A stretch of 64,000 bases of DNA, from assembly GCA_947503285.1 (NCBI GenBank), contig CANNDD010000012.1, positions 1 to 64,000 of the forward strand, given 5' to 3'. The translations under genes and the position numbers were made by a program. The notes beneath the pieces were generated by a model. It did no database searches. It saw only the letters and a list, made by a program, of their open reading frames with translations, and was not told the DNA's origin. Below, piece after piece: positions 24,748 through 34,225 of this stretch (positions within the stretch are counted from its first letter, which is position 1; each line of letters begins with the position of its first letter). This DNA comes from an uncultured Croceitalea sp. Lineage in GTDB: Bacteria; Bacteroidota; Bacteroidia; Flavobacteriales; Flavobacteriaceae.

Positions 24748-26412
24748 ATGGCTAAAAACATATTGACGGCGTGGCAACGCCTGGTCAACCTACTAAAACT
24801 TGACAAGAAAGATGTACGACAAGTATTCTATTACGCAATTTTCGCAGGTCTCGTTACACTTACCCTTCCATTGGGTATACAGGCCATCATTAATCTGATT
24901 CAAGGTGCCCAGGTAAGTACTTCTTGGATAATACTTGTAATTTTGGTCACTTTAGGAGTGGCATTTGGCGGGTTGCTACAATTAATGCAGATACGCATTA
25001 TTGAAAACATTCAACAAAAGATTTTTACAAGAAGTTCTTTTGAATTCGCATATCGATTCCCGAAAATCAAAATGTCAGAGTTACGTGATTACTATCCCCC
25101 TGAGCTGGCCAACCGATTTTTTGATACTTTGAATATTCAAAAAGGGGTGTCGAAGTTATTGATTGACTTTCCAACGGCATTGTTACAGATTATATTTGGC
25201 TTACTCTTGTTGTCACTTTACCATCCCTTTTTTATCGCATATGGTATTCTTCTCTTGATACTGATATATGTCGTTTTCAAATATACCATCACGAGGGGAC
25301 TAGAGACCAGCCTTAAAGAATCGAAACAAAAGTATAAAGTAGCCCATTGGATTCAAGAGGTGGCCAGAAGCATCGTGAGCTTTAAGCTTTCAGGGAAGAC
25401 CAGCCATGCGCTTCAAAAGAATGACTACTTGGTAAATGGTTATTTAAAAGCCCGTGAAAACCATTTTAAAATTTTGGTGCTTCAATTTGTTCAAATGGTC
25501 GGCTTCAAGATTTTAGTTACAGGTGGCCTATTGCTAATAGGTGGCCTGTTGGTATTGAATCAAGAAATGAACATAGGTCAGTTTGTTGCTGCTGAGATTA
25601 TCATTTTGTTGGTTATCAGTTCGGTAGAAAAATTAATCGTAGGTCTTGAATCATTTTATGACGTGCTCACGGCACTTGAAAAACTAGGTCAGGTAGTTGA
25701 TAAGGAAGTGGAGATGAATCAAAAAGACTTAGACTTGTTCGACCAAGATGATTTTACAATGGAATTGGACAATCTGGTGTATGATGTACCAAACACCGAT
25801 ATCAACATCATCAATGGACTATCGCTGAACATAGGTAAAAAAGATAGAATTTTAATACAAGGAGGTAATGGTTCGGGCAAATCAACATTGTTGCACTTGA
25901 TATCTGGTCTTATCGAACCTACGAAAGGTAATATTTATGTTAACGGGGTTCGGTTAAAATCGGAGAACTTAAGCCATTTCAGGTCTAAAATAGGACAATC
26001 ACTGAAGCTGGAAACACCGTTTGAGGGAACCTTGCTTGAAAATATCACCTTTAATAGCGAGAGCATTACCAAAGAAGATGTTTTATGGGTACTTGAGGTA
26101 ACCGGCCTAAATCATGTCGTTAAAAAGATGGAAGATGGTTTGGATACGATTATTTATCCTGAGGGGAAACAGATTTCGTACACTGTGGCAAAGAAAATAG
26201 TCTTGGCTAGAAGTCTGGTAAAAAGGCCTAAATTATTGGTGTTACGAGATCCTTTAGATCAATTTGATGCGGAAGAGGCCAAGCGTATCATGAGCTTTTT
26301 GACAAATCCTGAACGACCATGGAGTTTGGTCGTGGTCAGTGACGATAAGAATTGGATCAATAAGTGTGGGACAGTGGTAACCCTCGAAAACGGAAAATTA
26401 AAAAAAGGGTAA
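24748..26412 (+). CDS. ABC transporter, fused permease-ATPase with degenerate ATPase motifs
   Basis: A 554-residue half-transporter of the type I secretion/exporter class: about six membrane helices (residues 25-310) then an ATPase domain. Walker A is normal (GGNGSGKST, 372-380) and a Q-loop Gln is present (SKIGQS). Other motifs are lost: the LSGGQ signature position reads ISYTV (476-480), the Walker B Asp is Arg500 and the catalytic Glu is Asp501 (LVLRDPLD), and the H-loop His is Asp532 (VVSDDKNW). ATP may bind but hydrolysis should be poor unless a partner supplies active sites. HlyD- and TolC-type genes follow at 4 nt and with a 4-bp overlap. Confidence 0.88.
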   Translation: MAKNILTAWQRLVNLLKLDKKDVRQVFYYAIFAGLVTLTLPLGIQAIINLIQGAQVSTSWIILVILVTLGVAFGGLLQLMQIRIIENIQQKIFTRSSFEFAYRFPKIKMSELRDYYPPELANRFFDTLNIQKGVSKLLIDFPTALLQIIFGLLLLSLYHPFFIAYGILLLILIYVVFKYTITRGLETSLKESKQKYKVAHWIQEVARSIVSFKLSGKTSHALQKNDYLVNGYLKARENHFKILVLQFVQMVGFKILVTGGLLLIGGLLVLNQEMNIGQFVAAEIIILLVISSVEKLIVGLESFYDVLTALEKLGQVVDKEVEMNQKDLDLFDQDDFTMELDNLVYDVPNTDINIINGLSLNIGKKDRILIQGGNGSGKSTLLHLISGLIEPTKGNIYVNGVRLKSENLSHFRSKIGQSLKLETPFEGTLLENITFNSESITKEDVLWVLEVTGLNHVVKKMEDGLDTIIYPEGKQISYTVAKKIVLARSLVKRPKLLVLRDPLDQFDAEEAKRIMSFLTNPERPWSLVVVSDDKNWINKCGTVVTLENGKLKKG

Positions 26413-26416
26413 GATC

Positions 26417-27769
26417 ATGTTGAATATATCTAAAAACGTACTTAATAGAACCGTCGATCTTTCGGAATATAAGGCTATAAAACGTGTGTCACATCGCAGG
26501 CATTACAAACACTTCAATCGCTTTTTGATTGTGTTCGCCATCGTTTTTGTCATCATCTTGTTCTTACCATGGACGCAAAATGTATCAGGAAACGGCTTTT
26601 TGACCACATTAACCCCAGACCAGCGACCTCAGACCATTCAATCGCCGATTCCGGGGCGTATCGAAAAATGGTTTGTTAGGGAGGGTGATTTTGTCGAAAA
26701 AGGAGACACTATTTTGTTTATCTCTGAAATCAAGAATGAATATTTTGATCCCAATCTCGTAGAACGTACCGGGCAGCAGATAAGGGCCAAAGAGATGTCA
26801 GTGACCTCTTATCAAGAAAAGGTAAAAGCCCTGAATACCCAAATAGGTGCCTTGACCAATGAGCGGGGCCTGAAACTACAACAAGCGAAAAATAAATTAT
26901 TGCAGTCTAAGTTGAAGGTACAGAGCGATAGTATCGATCTCGAGGCTGCAAAGACCAATATCTTGATTGCACAACGGCAATACGATCGAGTAGTACAATT
27001 AGAATCAGAAGGATTAAAGGCCGTAACCGACCTTGAAGAAAAGCGGTTGAAATTGCAAGAGACACAGGCAAAATTGATTTCACAAAAGAACAAACTGTTG
27101 GCTAGCAAGAATGAGGTCATCAATGCCCGTGTTGAGATCAATCGCGTGCAAGCTGAGTATACCGATAAAATTTCAAAGGCCCAAAGTGATATGTTCACTG
27201 CGCAGTCAAATCAATTCGACTCTGAAGCGCAGGTTACAAAATTGGAAAATGAGTTTACCAACTACTCCATACGTAATGACCTGTATTATATTCGTGCCCC
27301 ACAAAGTGGATACATCAATCGTGCGATACAAGGCGGCCTTGGAGAGACCTTTAAGGAAGGAGATCGATTGGTTGGAATCATGCCCTCTGAATACGATATG
27401 GCCGTAGAAACCTTCGTCGAGCCTATTGACCTGCCATTAATGCATCTAGGTGAAAAGGTGCGTATCGAATTCGATGGATGGCCTGCCATCATATTCAGCG
27501 GGTGGCCTAACGTATCGTATGGTACTTATGGGGGCACGGTAGTTGCCATCGAGACTTTCATCAGTGAAAATGGCAAGTATCGAATTCTTTTGGCACCAGA
27601 CCCAGATGACCATCCTTGGCCTAAAGACCTTAGGGTGGGGTCTGGGGCGAATACCATCGCATTGTTGGAAGATGTGCCTATTTGGTTTGAACTCTGGCGC
27701 CAGTTGAACGGTTTCCCCCCAAACTATTATCAACCCCAAGACGGTATGGCAAAAGCCAAAAAGAAATGA
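26417..27769 (+). CDS. HlyD-family membrane fusion protein
   Basis: A 450-residue periplasmic adaptor. One membrane helix at about 38-55 (FLIVFAIVFVIILFLPW) follows a cytosolic N-terminus; then come a biotinyl-lipoyl half (SPIPGRIEKWFVREGDFVEKGD), a long coiled-coil hairpin (about 125-290) and a beta-barrel region. It would link the ABC protein in the inner membrane to the TolC-type channel. It starts 4 nt after the ABC gene and overlaps the TolC gene by 4 bp (ATGA), giving a complete tripartite exporter. Confidence 0.92.
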   Translation: MLNISKNVLNRTVDLSEYKAIKRVSHRRHYKHFNRFLIVFAIVFVIILFLPWTQNVSGNGFLTTLTPDQRPQTIQSPIPGRIEKWFVREGDFVEKGDTILFISEIKNEYFDPNLVERTGQQIRAKEMSVTSYQEKVKALNTQIGALTNERGLKLQQAKNKLLQSKLKVQSDSIDLEAAKTNILIAQRQYDRVVQLESEGLKAVTDLEEKRLKLQETQAKLISQKNKLLASKNEVINARVEINRVQAEYTDKISKAQSDMFTAQSNQFDSEAQVTKLENEFTNYSIRNDLYYIRAPQSGYINRAIQGGLGETFKEGDRLVGIMPSEYDMAVETFVEPIDLPLMHLGEKVRIEFDGWPAIIFSGWPNVSYGTYGGTVVAIETFISENGKYRILLAPDPDDHPWPKDLRVGSGANTIALLEDVPIWFELWRQLNGFPPNYYQPQDGMAKAKKK

Positions 27770-29169
27770 TGATGAGAAAGTTTCTTTTAGTATTTGGGCT
27801 GTTAACGCTTGTTATGGCCAATGCACAACAAGACACATTATTGCTTGGCTTCAATGAATATATGGGGTATGTTAAAAAGTACCACCCTATTGCCAAGCAG
27901 GCCCAATTGACGATTTCAATAGGCCAGGCGAATTTAATGAAGGCCCGTGGTGGTTTTGACCCAAAAATCGAGGCAGACTACGAAAAAAAGGAGTTCAAGG
28001 GAACCGACTACTGGGATCGTCTGAATGCCAGTTTTAAAATACCTACCTATTACGGACTTGAATTTAAGGCGGGCTTTGAACAAGCTGAAGGAACCTTTAT
28101 CAACCAAGATGAGACCTTTCCAGATAATGGCTTGTATAGCGCAGGGGTTTCTGCCTCATTGGCCAGGGGGTTTTGGATCAACAAAAGAATGGCCACTTTG
28201 AAAAAGGCCAAATTTTTCAGGGAACAATCGAAAGCAGATCAAGATCTTCTGGTCAACCAAATATTGTTTGATGCGGCATTGGCCTATTTTGATTGGTTGC
28301 AGGCGTACAAAGACGCTGAGATATTCAAGAACTTTTTAGAGAATGCCCAAAGACGTTTTGAGGGCATAAAACAAAGTGCCTTGGCAGGTGATCGGGCGAT
28401 TATAGATACGGTTGAGGCCAAAATAGCCGTTCAGAACCGGGCATTGGGTCTAGAGCAGACCAACGTGGCCTTCAGGAACAAGTCGTTGGAGCTTTCCAAC
28501 TTTTTATGGATCAATGACGTGCCTGTAGAATTACAACCCAATGTAGTACCCGATGAAACTCCCGAAGGTGATATAGATACCACCTTGGAAATTATGGGGA
28601 AGCCTTTAGATAGTTTTACCTTAGAGAACCATCCAAAGCTGAGGTCCCTTGATTTTAAGATCGATGGGCTCAATGTCGATAGAAGGTTAAAGGCCAACAA
28701 GCTCTTGCCTAATATCGATGTGGAGTACAATTTCATCACAGGGACACCCGATTTGCTCAACTCTTTTAGTACCCAAGATTATAAAGGGGGGGTAAAGTTT
28801 TTCTTCCCTCTTTTCTTAAGAAAGGAACGGGGTGATTTGAAACTGGCCAAATTCAAGATTCAAGATGCCCAGTTCGAGCGTGATAACGCTGCAGTGGAAA
28901 TAAAGAATAAGGTTTTTGCAATTTACAATGAACTAGACTCCTTTATCGAACAGAATAGACTGATAGACCGTATAGTCACCGACTACAATACCCTATTGAG
29001 TGCCGAAGAGCGAAAACTTAGCTTCGGCGAAAGTTCGCTATTCTTGATCAATTCACGTGAGAGTAAGTTGATTGATGCCGAGTTAAAGCAAAATGAGGTC
29101 CAGAATAAGTTTTTTAAGGCCAAGGCCAAATTGTTCAAAAGTCTGGCCATCAATCCTGAAAACCTTTGA
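27766..29169 (+). CDS. TolC-family outer-membrane channel
   Basis: A 467-residue protein with a signal peptide (LLVFGLLTLVMANAQQ) and two TolC repeats with long coiled-coil helices (SIGQANLMKARGGFDPKIEAD; LAKFKIQDAQFERDNAAVEI). Length and layout are normal for the family. It overlaps the HlyD gene by 4 bp. The cargo of the exporter is unknown; no precursor peptide or toxin gene is adjacent. Confidence 0.92.
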   Translation: MMMRKFLLVFGLLTLVMANAQQDTLLLGFNEYMGYVKKYHPIAKQAQLTISIGQANLMKARGGFDPKIEADYEKKEFKGTDYWDRLNASFKIPTYYGLEFKAGFEQAEGTFINQDETFPDNGLYSAGVSASLARGFWINKRMATLKKAKFFREQSKADQDLLVNQILFDAALAYFDWLQAYKDAEIFKNFLENAQRRFEGIKQSALAGDRAIIDTVEAKIAVQNRALGLEQTNVAFRNKSLELSNFLWINDVPVELQPNVVPDETPEGDIDTTLEIMGKPLDSFTLENHPKLRSLDFKIDGLNVDRRLKANKLLPNIDVEYNFITGTPDLLNSFSTQDYKGGVKFFFPLFLRKERGDLKLAKFKIQDAQFERDNAAVEIKNKVFAIYNELDSFIEQNRLIDRIVTDYNTLLSAEERKLSFGESSLFLINSRESKLIDAELKQNEVQNKFFKAKAKLFKSLAINPENL

Positions 29170-29179
29170 TTCCCTAACT

Positions 29180-30094
29180 ATGCCAAACCAACACGGTATG
29201 TTGCAAATGCGAAGGTTATTAAAGTTTGGTACATCAAGTTTTAAGGCAAGTACTACCATAAAAGATACCTTATTTATCGTTTGCGGTATCTTTTCGGCAG
29301 CTTTCGGACTCGAAAGTTTCTTACTTCCCAATCGGTTTATTGATGGTGGTGCGACCGGTATTTCATTATTGGTTACTGAAGTGACTGAAATTCCATTGTC
29401 GTTGCTGATCGTGGTCGTGAACATCCCTTTTTTGGTGATGGGGTATCGGGTGATAGGCAAGCAATTTGCGATGAAGGCTACACTGGCCATTTTGGGCTTG
29501 GCCCTAGTTTTAGTCGCGATACACTTTCCTGAGGTCACTCAAGATAAATTATTGGTAGCGGTTTTTGGTGGATTTTTTCTAGGGGCCGGCATCGGCCTGT
29601 CAATACGGGGTGGTGGCGTATTGGATGGCACTGAGGTACTGGCCATATTCTTAAGCCGAAAGCTTGGGGTAAAAATAGGGGATGTAATCATTATCATCAA
29701 TATCGTCATTTTCTTGGCGGCAGCCTATCTTTTATCGATTGAGGCGGCATTGTACTCAATGCTCACCTATTTGGCCGCGTCCAAAACCCTCGATTTTGTG
29801 GTGGACGGTATCGAAGAATATACAGGGGTCACGATCATATCGTCAAAAAGTGAGGAAGTTCGGCTGATGGTCACCGAAAAGCTGGGACGGGGACTGACCT
29901 TATACAAAGCCACAGGGGGTTATGGAAAACAAGGTGAGCACAACGAATATGATGTGGTTTATACTGTTATAACAAGGCTTGAGATTCGAAAACTGACGAT
30001 TGAACTTGAAAAAATAGACCCCAAAGCGTTTGTGGTCATGAGCAGCATCAATGATACCCGAGGCGGGATGATCAAAAAAAGAAATTATAAATGA
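29180..30094 (+). CDS. YitT-family membrane protein with DUF2179 domain
   Basis: A 304-residue inner-membrane protein with five to six helices (about 30-210) and a C-terminal cytosolic DUF2179 domain (GVTIISSKSEEVRLMVTEKL, GYGKQGEHNEYDVVYTVITR). The family signature LPNRFIDGGATGISLL is clear. The longest frame starts at 29093 inside the TolC gene; the ATG at 29180, 10 nt after the TolC stop, is used. It may be carried along in the export operon. Function of the family is unknown. Confidence 0.88.
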   Translation: MPNQHGMLQMRRLLKFGTSSFKASTTIKDTLFIVCGIFSAAFGLESFLLPNRFIDGGATGISLLVTEVTEIPLSLLIVVVNIPFLVMGYRVIGKQFAMKATLAILGLALVLVAIHFPEVTQDKLLVAVFGGFFLGAGIGLSIRGGGVLDGTEVLAIFLSRKLGVKIGDVIIIINIVIFLAAAYLLSIEAALYSMLTYLAASKTLDFVVDGIEEYTGVTIISSKSEEVRLMVTEKLGRGLTLYKATGGYGKQGEHNEYDVVYTVITRLEIRKLTIELEKIDPKAFVVMSSINDTRGGMIKKRNYK

Positions 30095-30146
30095 TAGTAA
30101 AACTATTGATTTAACAATGTTTAACTATTGATTAACTATGTAATAC

Positions 30147-30177
30147 TTTTGAAATCTATTTTTCATCCTTAAATTTG
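30147..30177 (+). promoter_or_regulatory. Promoter of the 30193 gene
   Basis: TTTTG (30147-30151) and TAAATTTG (30170-30177) match the -33 and -7 elements with an 18-nt spacer. Transcription would begin near 30183, so the TTG at 30175 cannot be the start and the leader is only about 10 nt. Upstream, the motif AACTATTGATT is repeated (about 30110 and 30124). Confidence 0.65.
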
Positions 30178-30192
30178 TCCAAAATAAAAAGG

Positions 30193-30564
30193 ATGGGTAG
30201 AAAATCGGCAAAAAACAGAAAAGAACGTCCCGTTTTATTTCCTCAAGATAATCAAGTGAATAAAGAAAGTCCCAAGGAATTGTTTCTCGGTGCTTTGGTC
30301 AAAATCGGAAGACCGTCGAACAGATACTTTCAATATATCTTCAGTTCATTGGATTTTTTGAATATCAAAATGGATGACTTGGCCTTACTATCCGAATTAG
30401 AAGGACTGAGTGCTAGGGTAACGGGTGTGATTCAAATGGTGAATGGAGATGAACTTGCCATTATCAGTAAAAAGGATGGACAACCTTTTATAAATGATTT
30501 TAACAGGCTCTATGTTGATGGAAAGAAAGCCTTGTCCTTAGGTGAAATTGCAATAATTGAATAA
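30193..30564 (+). CDS. Basic-tailed small protein of unknown function
   Basis: A 123-residue soluble protein with a strongly basic N-terminus (GRKSAKNRKERP) and a mixed alpha-beta core containing LSARVTGVIQMVNGDELAIISKKDGQPF. No signal peptide. The longest frame uses a TTG at 30175 inside the promoter box, so the ATG at 30193 is chosen. The basic tail could bind nucleic acid or ribosomes, but nothing else supports this. It is 27 nt upstream of a small exported-protein gene. Confidence 0.55.
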   Translation: MGRKSAKNRKERPVLFPQDNQVNKESPKELFLGALVKIGRPSNRYFQYIFSSLDFLNIKMDDLALLSELEGLSARVTGVIQMVNGDELAIISKKDGQPFINDFNRLYVDGKKALSLGEIAIIE

Positions 30565-30591
30565 ATAATCATAACAATTAAATTAATACCC

Positions 30592-30918
30592 ATGAGAAAA
30601 ATAAATACACTTTGCTTATCCTTAGTAAGTTTAACAGGATTCATACTCAATGCGAACCAATACCATGACAATGATTCGTTAAAAGGTGATGCCCATGAAG
30701 AGAAAATGATGTCATCTATTGAATTTGTTGATTTAGACGAGGAAATCGAACTAGGAATCGAACTACTTCAATACTTGCCAGAGGACTTTGATCCTTATAA
30801 AGGGATGGTTATAGACCCCTCTGAAATAAATTTTGAGGAAATCGGTAAACCCGAGGGTATTGATTTTGAGACTAAATCGTACCTGCCCAAAAATTTCAAT
30901 CCATATTTAGGGCAATAA
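30592..30918 (+). CDS. Exported acidic protein with repeated LPxxFxPY motif
   Basis: A 108-residue protein with a signal peptide (INTLCLSLVSLTGFILNANQ, cleavage near residue 22) and an acidic mature part. The motif YLPEDFDPYKG (about 60-70) recurs at the C-terminus as YLPKNFNPYLG (97-107), with SEINFEEI between. Repeats of L-P-x-x-F-x-P-Y are seen in small Flavobacteria surface or periplasmic proteins of unknown role (from memory). A weak hairpin near 30935-30950 may end its transcript. Confidence 0.6.
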   Translation: MRKINTLCLSLVSLTGFILNANQYHDNDSLKGDAHEEKMMSSIEFVDLDEEIELGIELLQYLPEDFDPYKGMVIDPSEINFEEIGKPEGIDFETKSYLPKNFNPYLGQ

Positions 30919-31326
30919 ACGGATAGCGTTAAATAGCCATATTATTGGCTTACTCTTTTAAATCGAATGCTCACCTAACTTTAGTGTAGGTGGGCATTTG
31001 CTATATGATGTAACCCCTTTTTGGAATCTGATCCAACTGATGATTGGAACTTAAGTCAAATTCAGATGTAATTGAAAGGAGTGCGACTCAAGAGGTATCC
31101 TTCAATAGCCATAAAGCCCAGTAAATTCGATAGGGGTCCTTAAAATCGAGAACGAAATAGGGTTATGATTGCCTGTTCGCCAATAGGGCAGGCGCTACAT
31201 GACGGTAAAGTATAAACGATTAAAAGGCTACATCGAACCCACTGTAATTCCATCATATAAAATAATCAATGTCAGGTTTATGGTAGCATTACGACTTTAC
31301 CTTTACCAATCGTAAAATTGATAGTT
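30919..31326. other. Gene-free spacer of about 400 bp
   Basis: No credible coding frame. It holds a hairpin at 30966-30998 (AATGC and CACCTA pairing with TAGGTG and GCATT around a 9-nt loop, one G-T pair) followed by a weak T stretch, which could end the upstream transcript, and a short GCCTG/CAGGC inverted repeat near 31170-31193 that looks like a decayed dispersed repeat. Confidence 0.5.
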
Positions 31327-31959
31327 ATGCATACCTTGACCGAAAATCCCGTAAAATCAATTTCAAAGATGATACAGAATGCGATTAGCAAGGCAATGAC
31401 CTATGCCGAGTACCGCGGGCTTGTCGCTGAACTTGCAGCTATAAATTCAAGCACCGGTAATGAGCAGACCGAGGCTTTGGCGAACTATACCCAATTGAAT
31501 GATAGACGAATGAGGCGTTGGGATAAGACCCTGAAGATTTCTGAAGCGATAGAAGGTAAATTGAAAGGGTCGGATAAAAGAACTACATGGCTGGTTCTGA
31601 CCGAAAGTTGGTGTGGTGATGCGTCGCCAAGTCTGCCGGTAATGAACAAGCTTGCCGAATTACTACCAAATCTTGATTTAAAAATAGTTCTAAGGGACGA
31701 AAATCCGGAACTGATGGATTTGTTTTTGACCAATGGGGCCCGGTCGATACCGAAATTGATCGCTTTGGAGTCAGACACCAACAAAGTACTGGGCGAATGG
31801 GGCCCACGCTCTACTTTGGCCACAAAGATGGTAGAAAACTATAAAGCCCAACACGGTAAACTTTCACCTGAGTTCAAACAAGAGCTTCAAGTTTGGTACA
31901 ATAAAGACAAAGGACAGGATATTTTGGCAGATTTGGTCAAGCTACTTACTCTGGAATAA
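31327..31959 (+). CDS. Thioredoxin-fold protein with single active-site Cys
   Basis: A 210-residue cytosolic protein. The C-terminal two thirds (from about residue 80) have a thioredoxin-like fold: TTWLVLTESWCGDASPSLPVMNKL, a middle KIVLRDENPELMDLF, and the cis-Pro region NGARSIPKLIAL. The usual C-x-x-C is C-G-D-A, with only the first Cys, so redox chemistry would need glutathione or another partner. The family is annotated as thioredoxin family in Flavobacteriaceae. The longest frame starts with TTG at 31318; the ATG at 31327 is used. It overlaps the convergent gene by 18 bp. Confidence 0.8.
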   Translation: MHTLTENPVKSISKMIQNAISKAMTYAEYRGLVAELAAINSSTGNEQTEALANYTQLNDRRMRRWDKTLKISEAIEGKLKGSDKRTTWLVLTESWCGDASPSLPVMNKLAELLPNLDLKIVLRDENPELMDLFLTNGARSIPKLIALESDTNKVLGEWGPRSTLATKMVENYKAQHGKLSPEFKQELQVWYNKDKGQDILADLVKLLTLE

Positions 31960-32664
31960 ATAAGTGATAGTGCCTTTTTGTTGTGCCTTTGTTGCTGAAT
32001 TGAACTGGGCCTTTAAAGCATAGGTAATGGCGTTTTGAATCAAACAATAATCCGTGGTATTGGAACTTTTCTCATTTAAATTGGCATCAATGACACTACC
32101 ATTGGAATCTACCCTGATATTAACAACGACTTTTCCGCCCCGTAAACAGGTATATATGGGTGGTGGCAGGTCGTAATGCGTCCTATCTACCAAAGAATAT
32201 GATATGGAGGTCCTTTTATCTTTAAGGGTATTGGTAAATTCTTTTTTATCCGCCTCTTTCTCACCCAATTGCTCTTTTCGCTCTTTTCTTTTTTTTGCAA
32301 GTTCTTTTAGGTTGGCCGTATAACCGGCATCGCTACTTAGAAAATCCTTACTACTGCTATTCATCTCACGCTCTTGCATGATTTCTTCTAAGGTCTTAAG
32401 GGGTTCAGGATTACCGACACTGGGTTTCGCAGTTTCATTGAGCGCCATATGGCTTTTAATGGGATCGGCATTAGCTGCAAGTTCTTCTAAACGCTTGTCT
32501 TCTTCTTTGAGCAACTCTTCTATTTCTTCATCTGCAAGGGCCAGTTCAATCGCGTATTCTTCCTCTTGTTGCCCGCCCAAATGCACATTGTACAATAGCA
32601 ATAGCATGATGGCCATCGAAAAGACGGTGATCAATAATGACAGTTGCTTTCTATTGAGATTCAT
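31942..32664 (-). CDS. TonB-like inner-membrane protein
   Basis: A 240-residue protein with one N-terminal membrane helix (LSLLITVFSMAIMLLLLYNV, 8-27), a long charged, helical stretch rich in Glu and Lys (35-160), and a C-terminal domain (about 165-240) with YTCLRGGKVVVNIRVDSNGSVIDA, which follows the TonB C-terminal fold. It may act as an energy transducer or a scaffold at the envelope. Downstream of truB and the envelope genes on the same strand but with a 77-bp gap. Overlaps the thioredoxin-like gene by 18 bp. Confidence 0.7.
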   Translation of the reverse strand: MNLNRKQLSLLITVFSMAIMLLLLYNVHLGGQQEEEYAIELALADEEIEELLKEEDKRLEELAANADPIKSHMALNETAKPSVGNPEPLKTLEEIMQEREMNSSSKDFLSSDAGYTANLKELAKKRKERKEQLGEKEADKKEFTNTLKDKRTSISYSLVDRTHYDLPPPIYTCLRGGKVVVNIRVDSNGSVIDANLNEKSSNTTDYCLIQNAITYALKAQFNSATKAQQKGTITYLFQSK

Positions 32665-32741
32665 AGTGATACTATAACCGCGATTTTACAAAAATATTTT
32701 ATCCTTTTGGTTCTTGATTGATGGTAGCTTAGCGCCCAAAC

Positions 32742-33437
32742 TTAGATTTCCATCCCCAGCTTTTTTTTGAACGCATCAGGTGTCAGGGCTTTATTTACGT
32801 TAAAATCACCGATTTTGGTTCTTTTTAAGGTCGATAAATGCGCCCCAGAGCCTAAGGCATTACCGAAATCATGGGCTACAGAACGAATATAGGTGCCTTT
32901 ACTACAGACAATCCTAAAATCAACATGGGGTACATTGATTTTGGTGATCTCAAATTCTTGAATGGTTACCTGTCGTTTATTGATCGCTACCGCTTTTCCT
33001 TCACGGGCAAATTCATATAAGCGTTTTCCATCTTTTTTTAATGCTGAAAAAATAGGGGGCCTTTGATCGATTGTACCTAAAAAATGTTTGGTGGTACTAT
33101 GTATAAGTTGGTTGTCAATATGTTCAATGGCATAGTGATGGTCAATTTCCGTTTCTAGATCGTATGAGGGTGTCGTTGCCCCTAGGGTTATGGTACCTGT
33201 GTATTCTTTGACCTGCCCCTGTAGCTCAGGAATTTTCTTGGTATACCTGCCGGTACAGATAATCAAAAGTCCCGTTGCTAGGGGGTCTAAGGTTCCGGCA
33301 TGTCCGATTTTGATTTTTTTAAGATTGAATTTTTTTCGAATGGCCCATTTTAAGGCATTAACGGCTTGAAAAGAACTCCAGCCCAAGGGTTTGTCAATCA
33401 GTAGGATCTGGCCATTTAAAAAGTCTTCTTGGGTCAT
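32742..33437 (-). CDS. truB: tRNA pseudouridine-55 synthase
   Basis: A 231-residue cytosolic enzyme that makes pseudouridine 55 in the T-loop of tRNAs. Conserved pieces: the N-terminal IDKPLGWSSFQAVN and GHAGTLDPLATGLLIICTG, where the Asp of TLDPLA is catalytic, and the later SKGTYIRSVAHDFG. Short forms around 230 residues are normal in Bacteroidota. Its ATG shares one base with the uppP stop (TAATG), so the genes are coupled. Confidence 0.96.
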   Translation of the reverse strand: MTQEDFLNGQILLIDKPLGWSSFQAVNALKWAIRKKFNLKKIKIGHAGTLDPLATGLLIICTGRYTKKIPELQGQVKEYTGTITLGATTPSYDLETEIDHHYAIEHIDNQLIHSTTKHFLGTIDQRPPIFSALKKDGKRLYEFAREGKAVAINKRQVTIQEFEITKINVPHVDFRIVCSKGTYIRSVAHDFGNALGSGAHLSTLKRTKIGDFNVNKALTPDAFKKKLGMEI

Positions 33438-34222
33438 TACACCACCGTTAACGGTCGAACAAAATAATGAATCAGTAATATGGCCACCCCAACAATAATA
33501 CGGTAATATCCAAAAATCTTAAAACCGTTCTTACTTAAAAAGGTAATAAAGGTCTTGATGGCCAACAGGGCAACCAAGAAACCGACCACATTTCCAATAA
33601 TCAAAAGCTTTACTTGTTCATCAGAAAGTACCAAACCGGCATTGTAGTAGTCATAGCTTTTTTTCAAGGTAGCACCAAGCATGGTCGGCACCGCCAAAAA
33701 GAATGAAAATTCGGCAGCTGCGGTCCGCGATAATTTTTGTGACATGCCCCCAACGATACTTGCCCCACTTCGTGAGACCCCGGGTATCATGGCCAAGCAT
33801 TGAAAAAGACCGATTTTGAATGCCGTAGCATAAGAAATATCGGTTTCTTCGGCATTACCGAACCAATCGTCTACTTTTAAGAGCACGAACCCACCAAGTA
33901 ACAATGAAATCGCAACGGTAATAGGGTTTTCTAGTAGGCTATCGATAACATCGCTAAAAAGAAGCCCTAGAATTACAGCCGGAATAAAGGCAACGAACAG
34001 TTTATAGTAAAAATCAATACTTTGAAAAAAGCGTTTAAAGTAGAGCACCACAACCGATAGAATAGTACCCAATTGAATGACTATGGTAAAAAGCTTGGTG
34101 AAATCTTCTTGTGCGATTCCGAAAATGGAAGAGACGATGATCATATGCCCTGTAGAAGAAACTGGTAAATATTCGGTAAGGCCCTCAACAATGGCAAGAA
34201 TAATAGCTTGAAATGTATCCAA
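33437..34222 (-). CDS. uppP: Undecaprenyl-diphosphatase
   Basis: A 261-residue inner-membrane protein of the BacA/UppP family, which recycles undecaprenyl pyrophosphate for peptidoglycan and other glycans. The two signature stretches are present: [20 protein letters not shown] (residues 7-26) and [14 protein letters not shown] (from about 146), with the catalytic Glu, Ser and Arg. Helix count about eight. It lies between DUF3098 (3 nt upstream) and truB in an envelope operon conserved in Bacteroidota. Confidence 0.96.
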   Translation of the reverse strand: MDTFQAIILAIVEGLTEYLPVSSTGHMIIVSSIFGIAQEDFTKLFTIVIQLGTILSVVVLYFKRFFQSIDFYYKLFVAFIPAVILGLLFSDVIDSLLENPITVAISLLLGGFVLLKVDDWFGNAEETDISYATAFKIGLFQCLAMIPGVSRSGASIVGGMSQKLSRTAAAEFSFFLAVPTMLGATLKKSYDYYNAGLVLSDEQVKLLIIGNVVGFLVALLAIKTFITFLSKNGFKIFGYYRIIVGVAILLIHYFVRPLTVV

Positions 34223-34225
34223 ATG

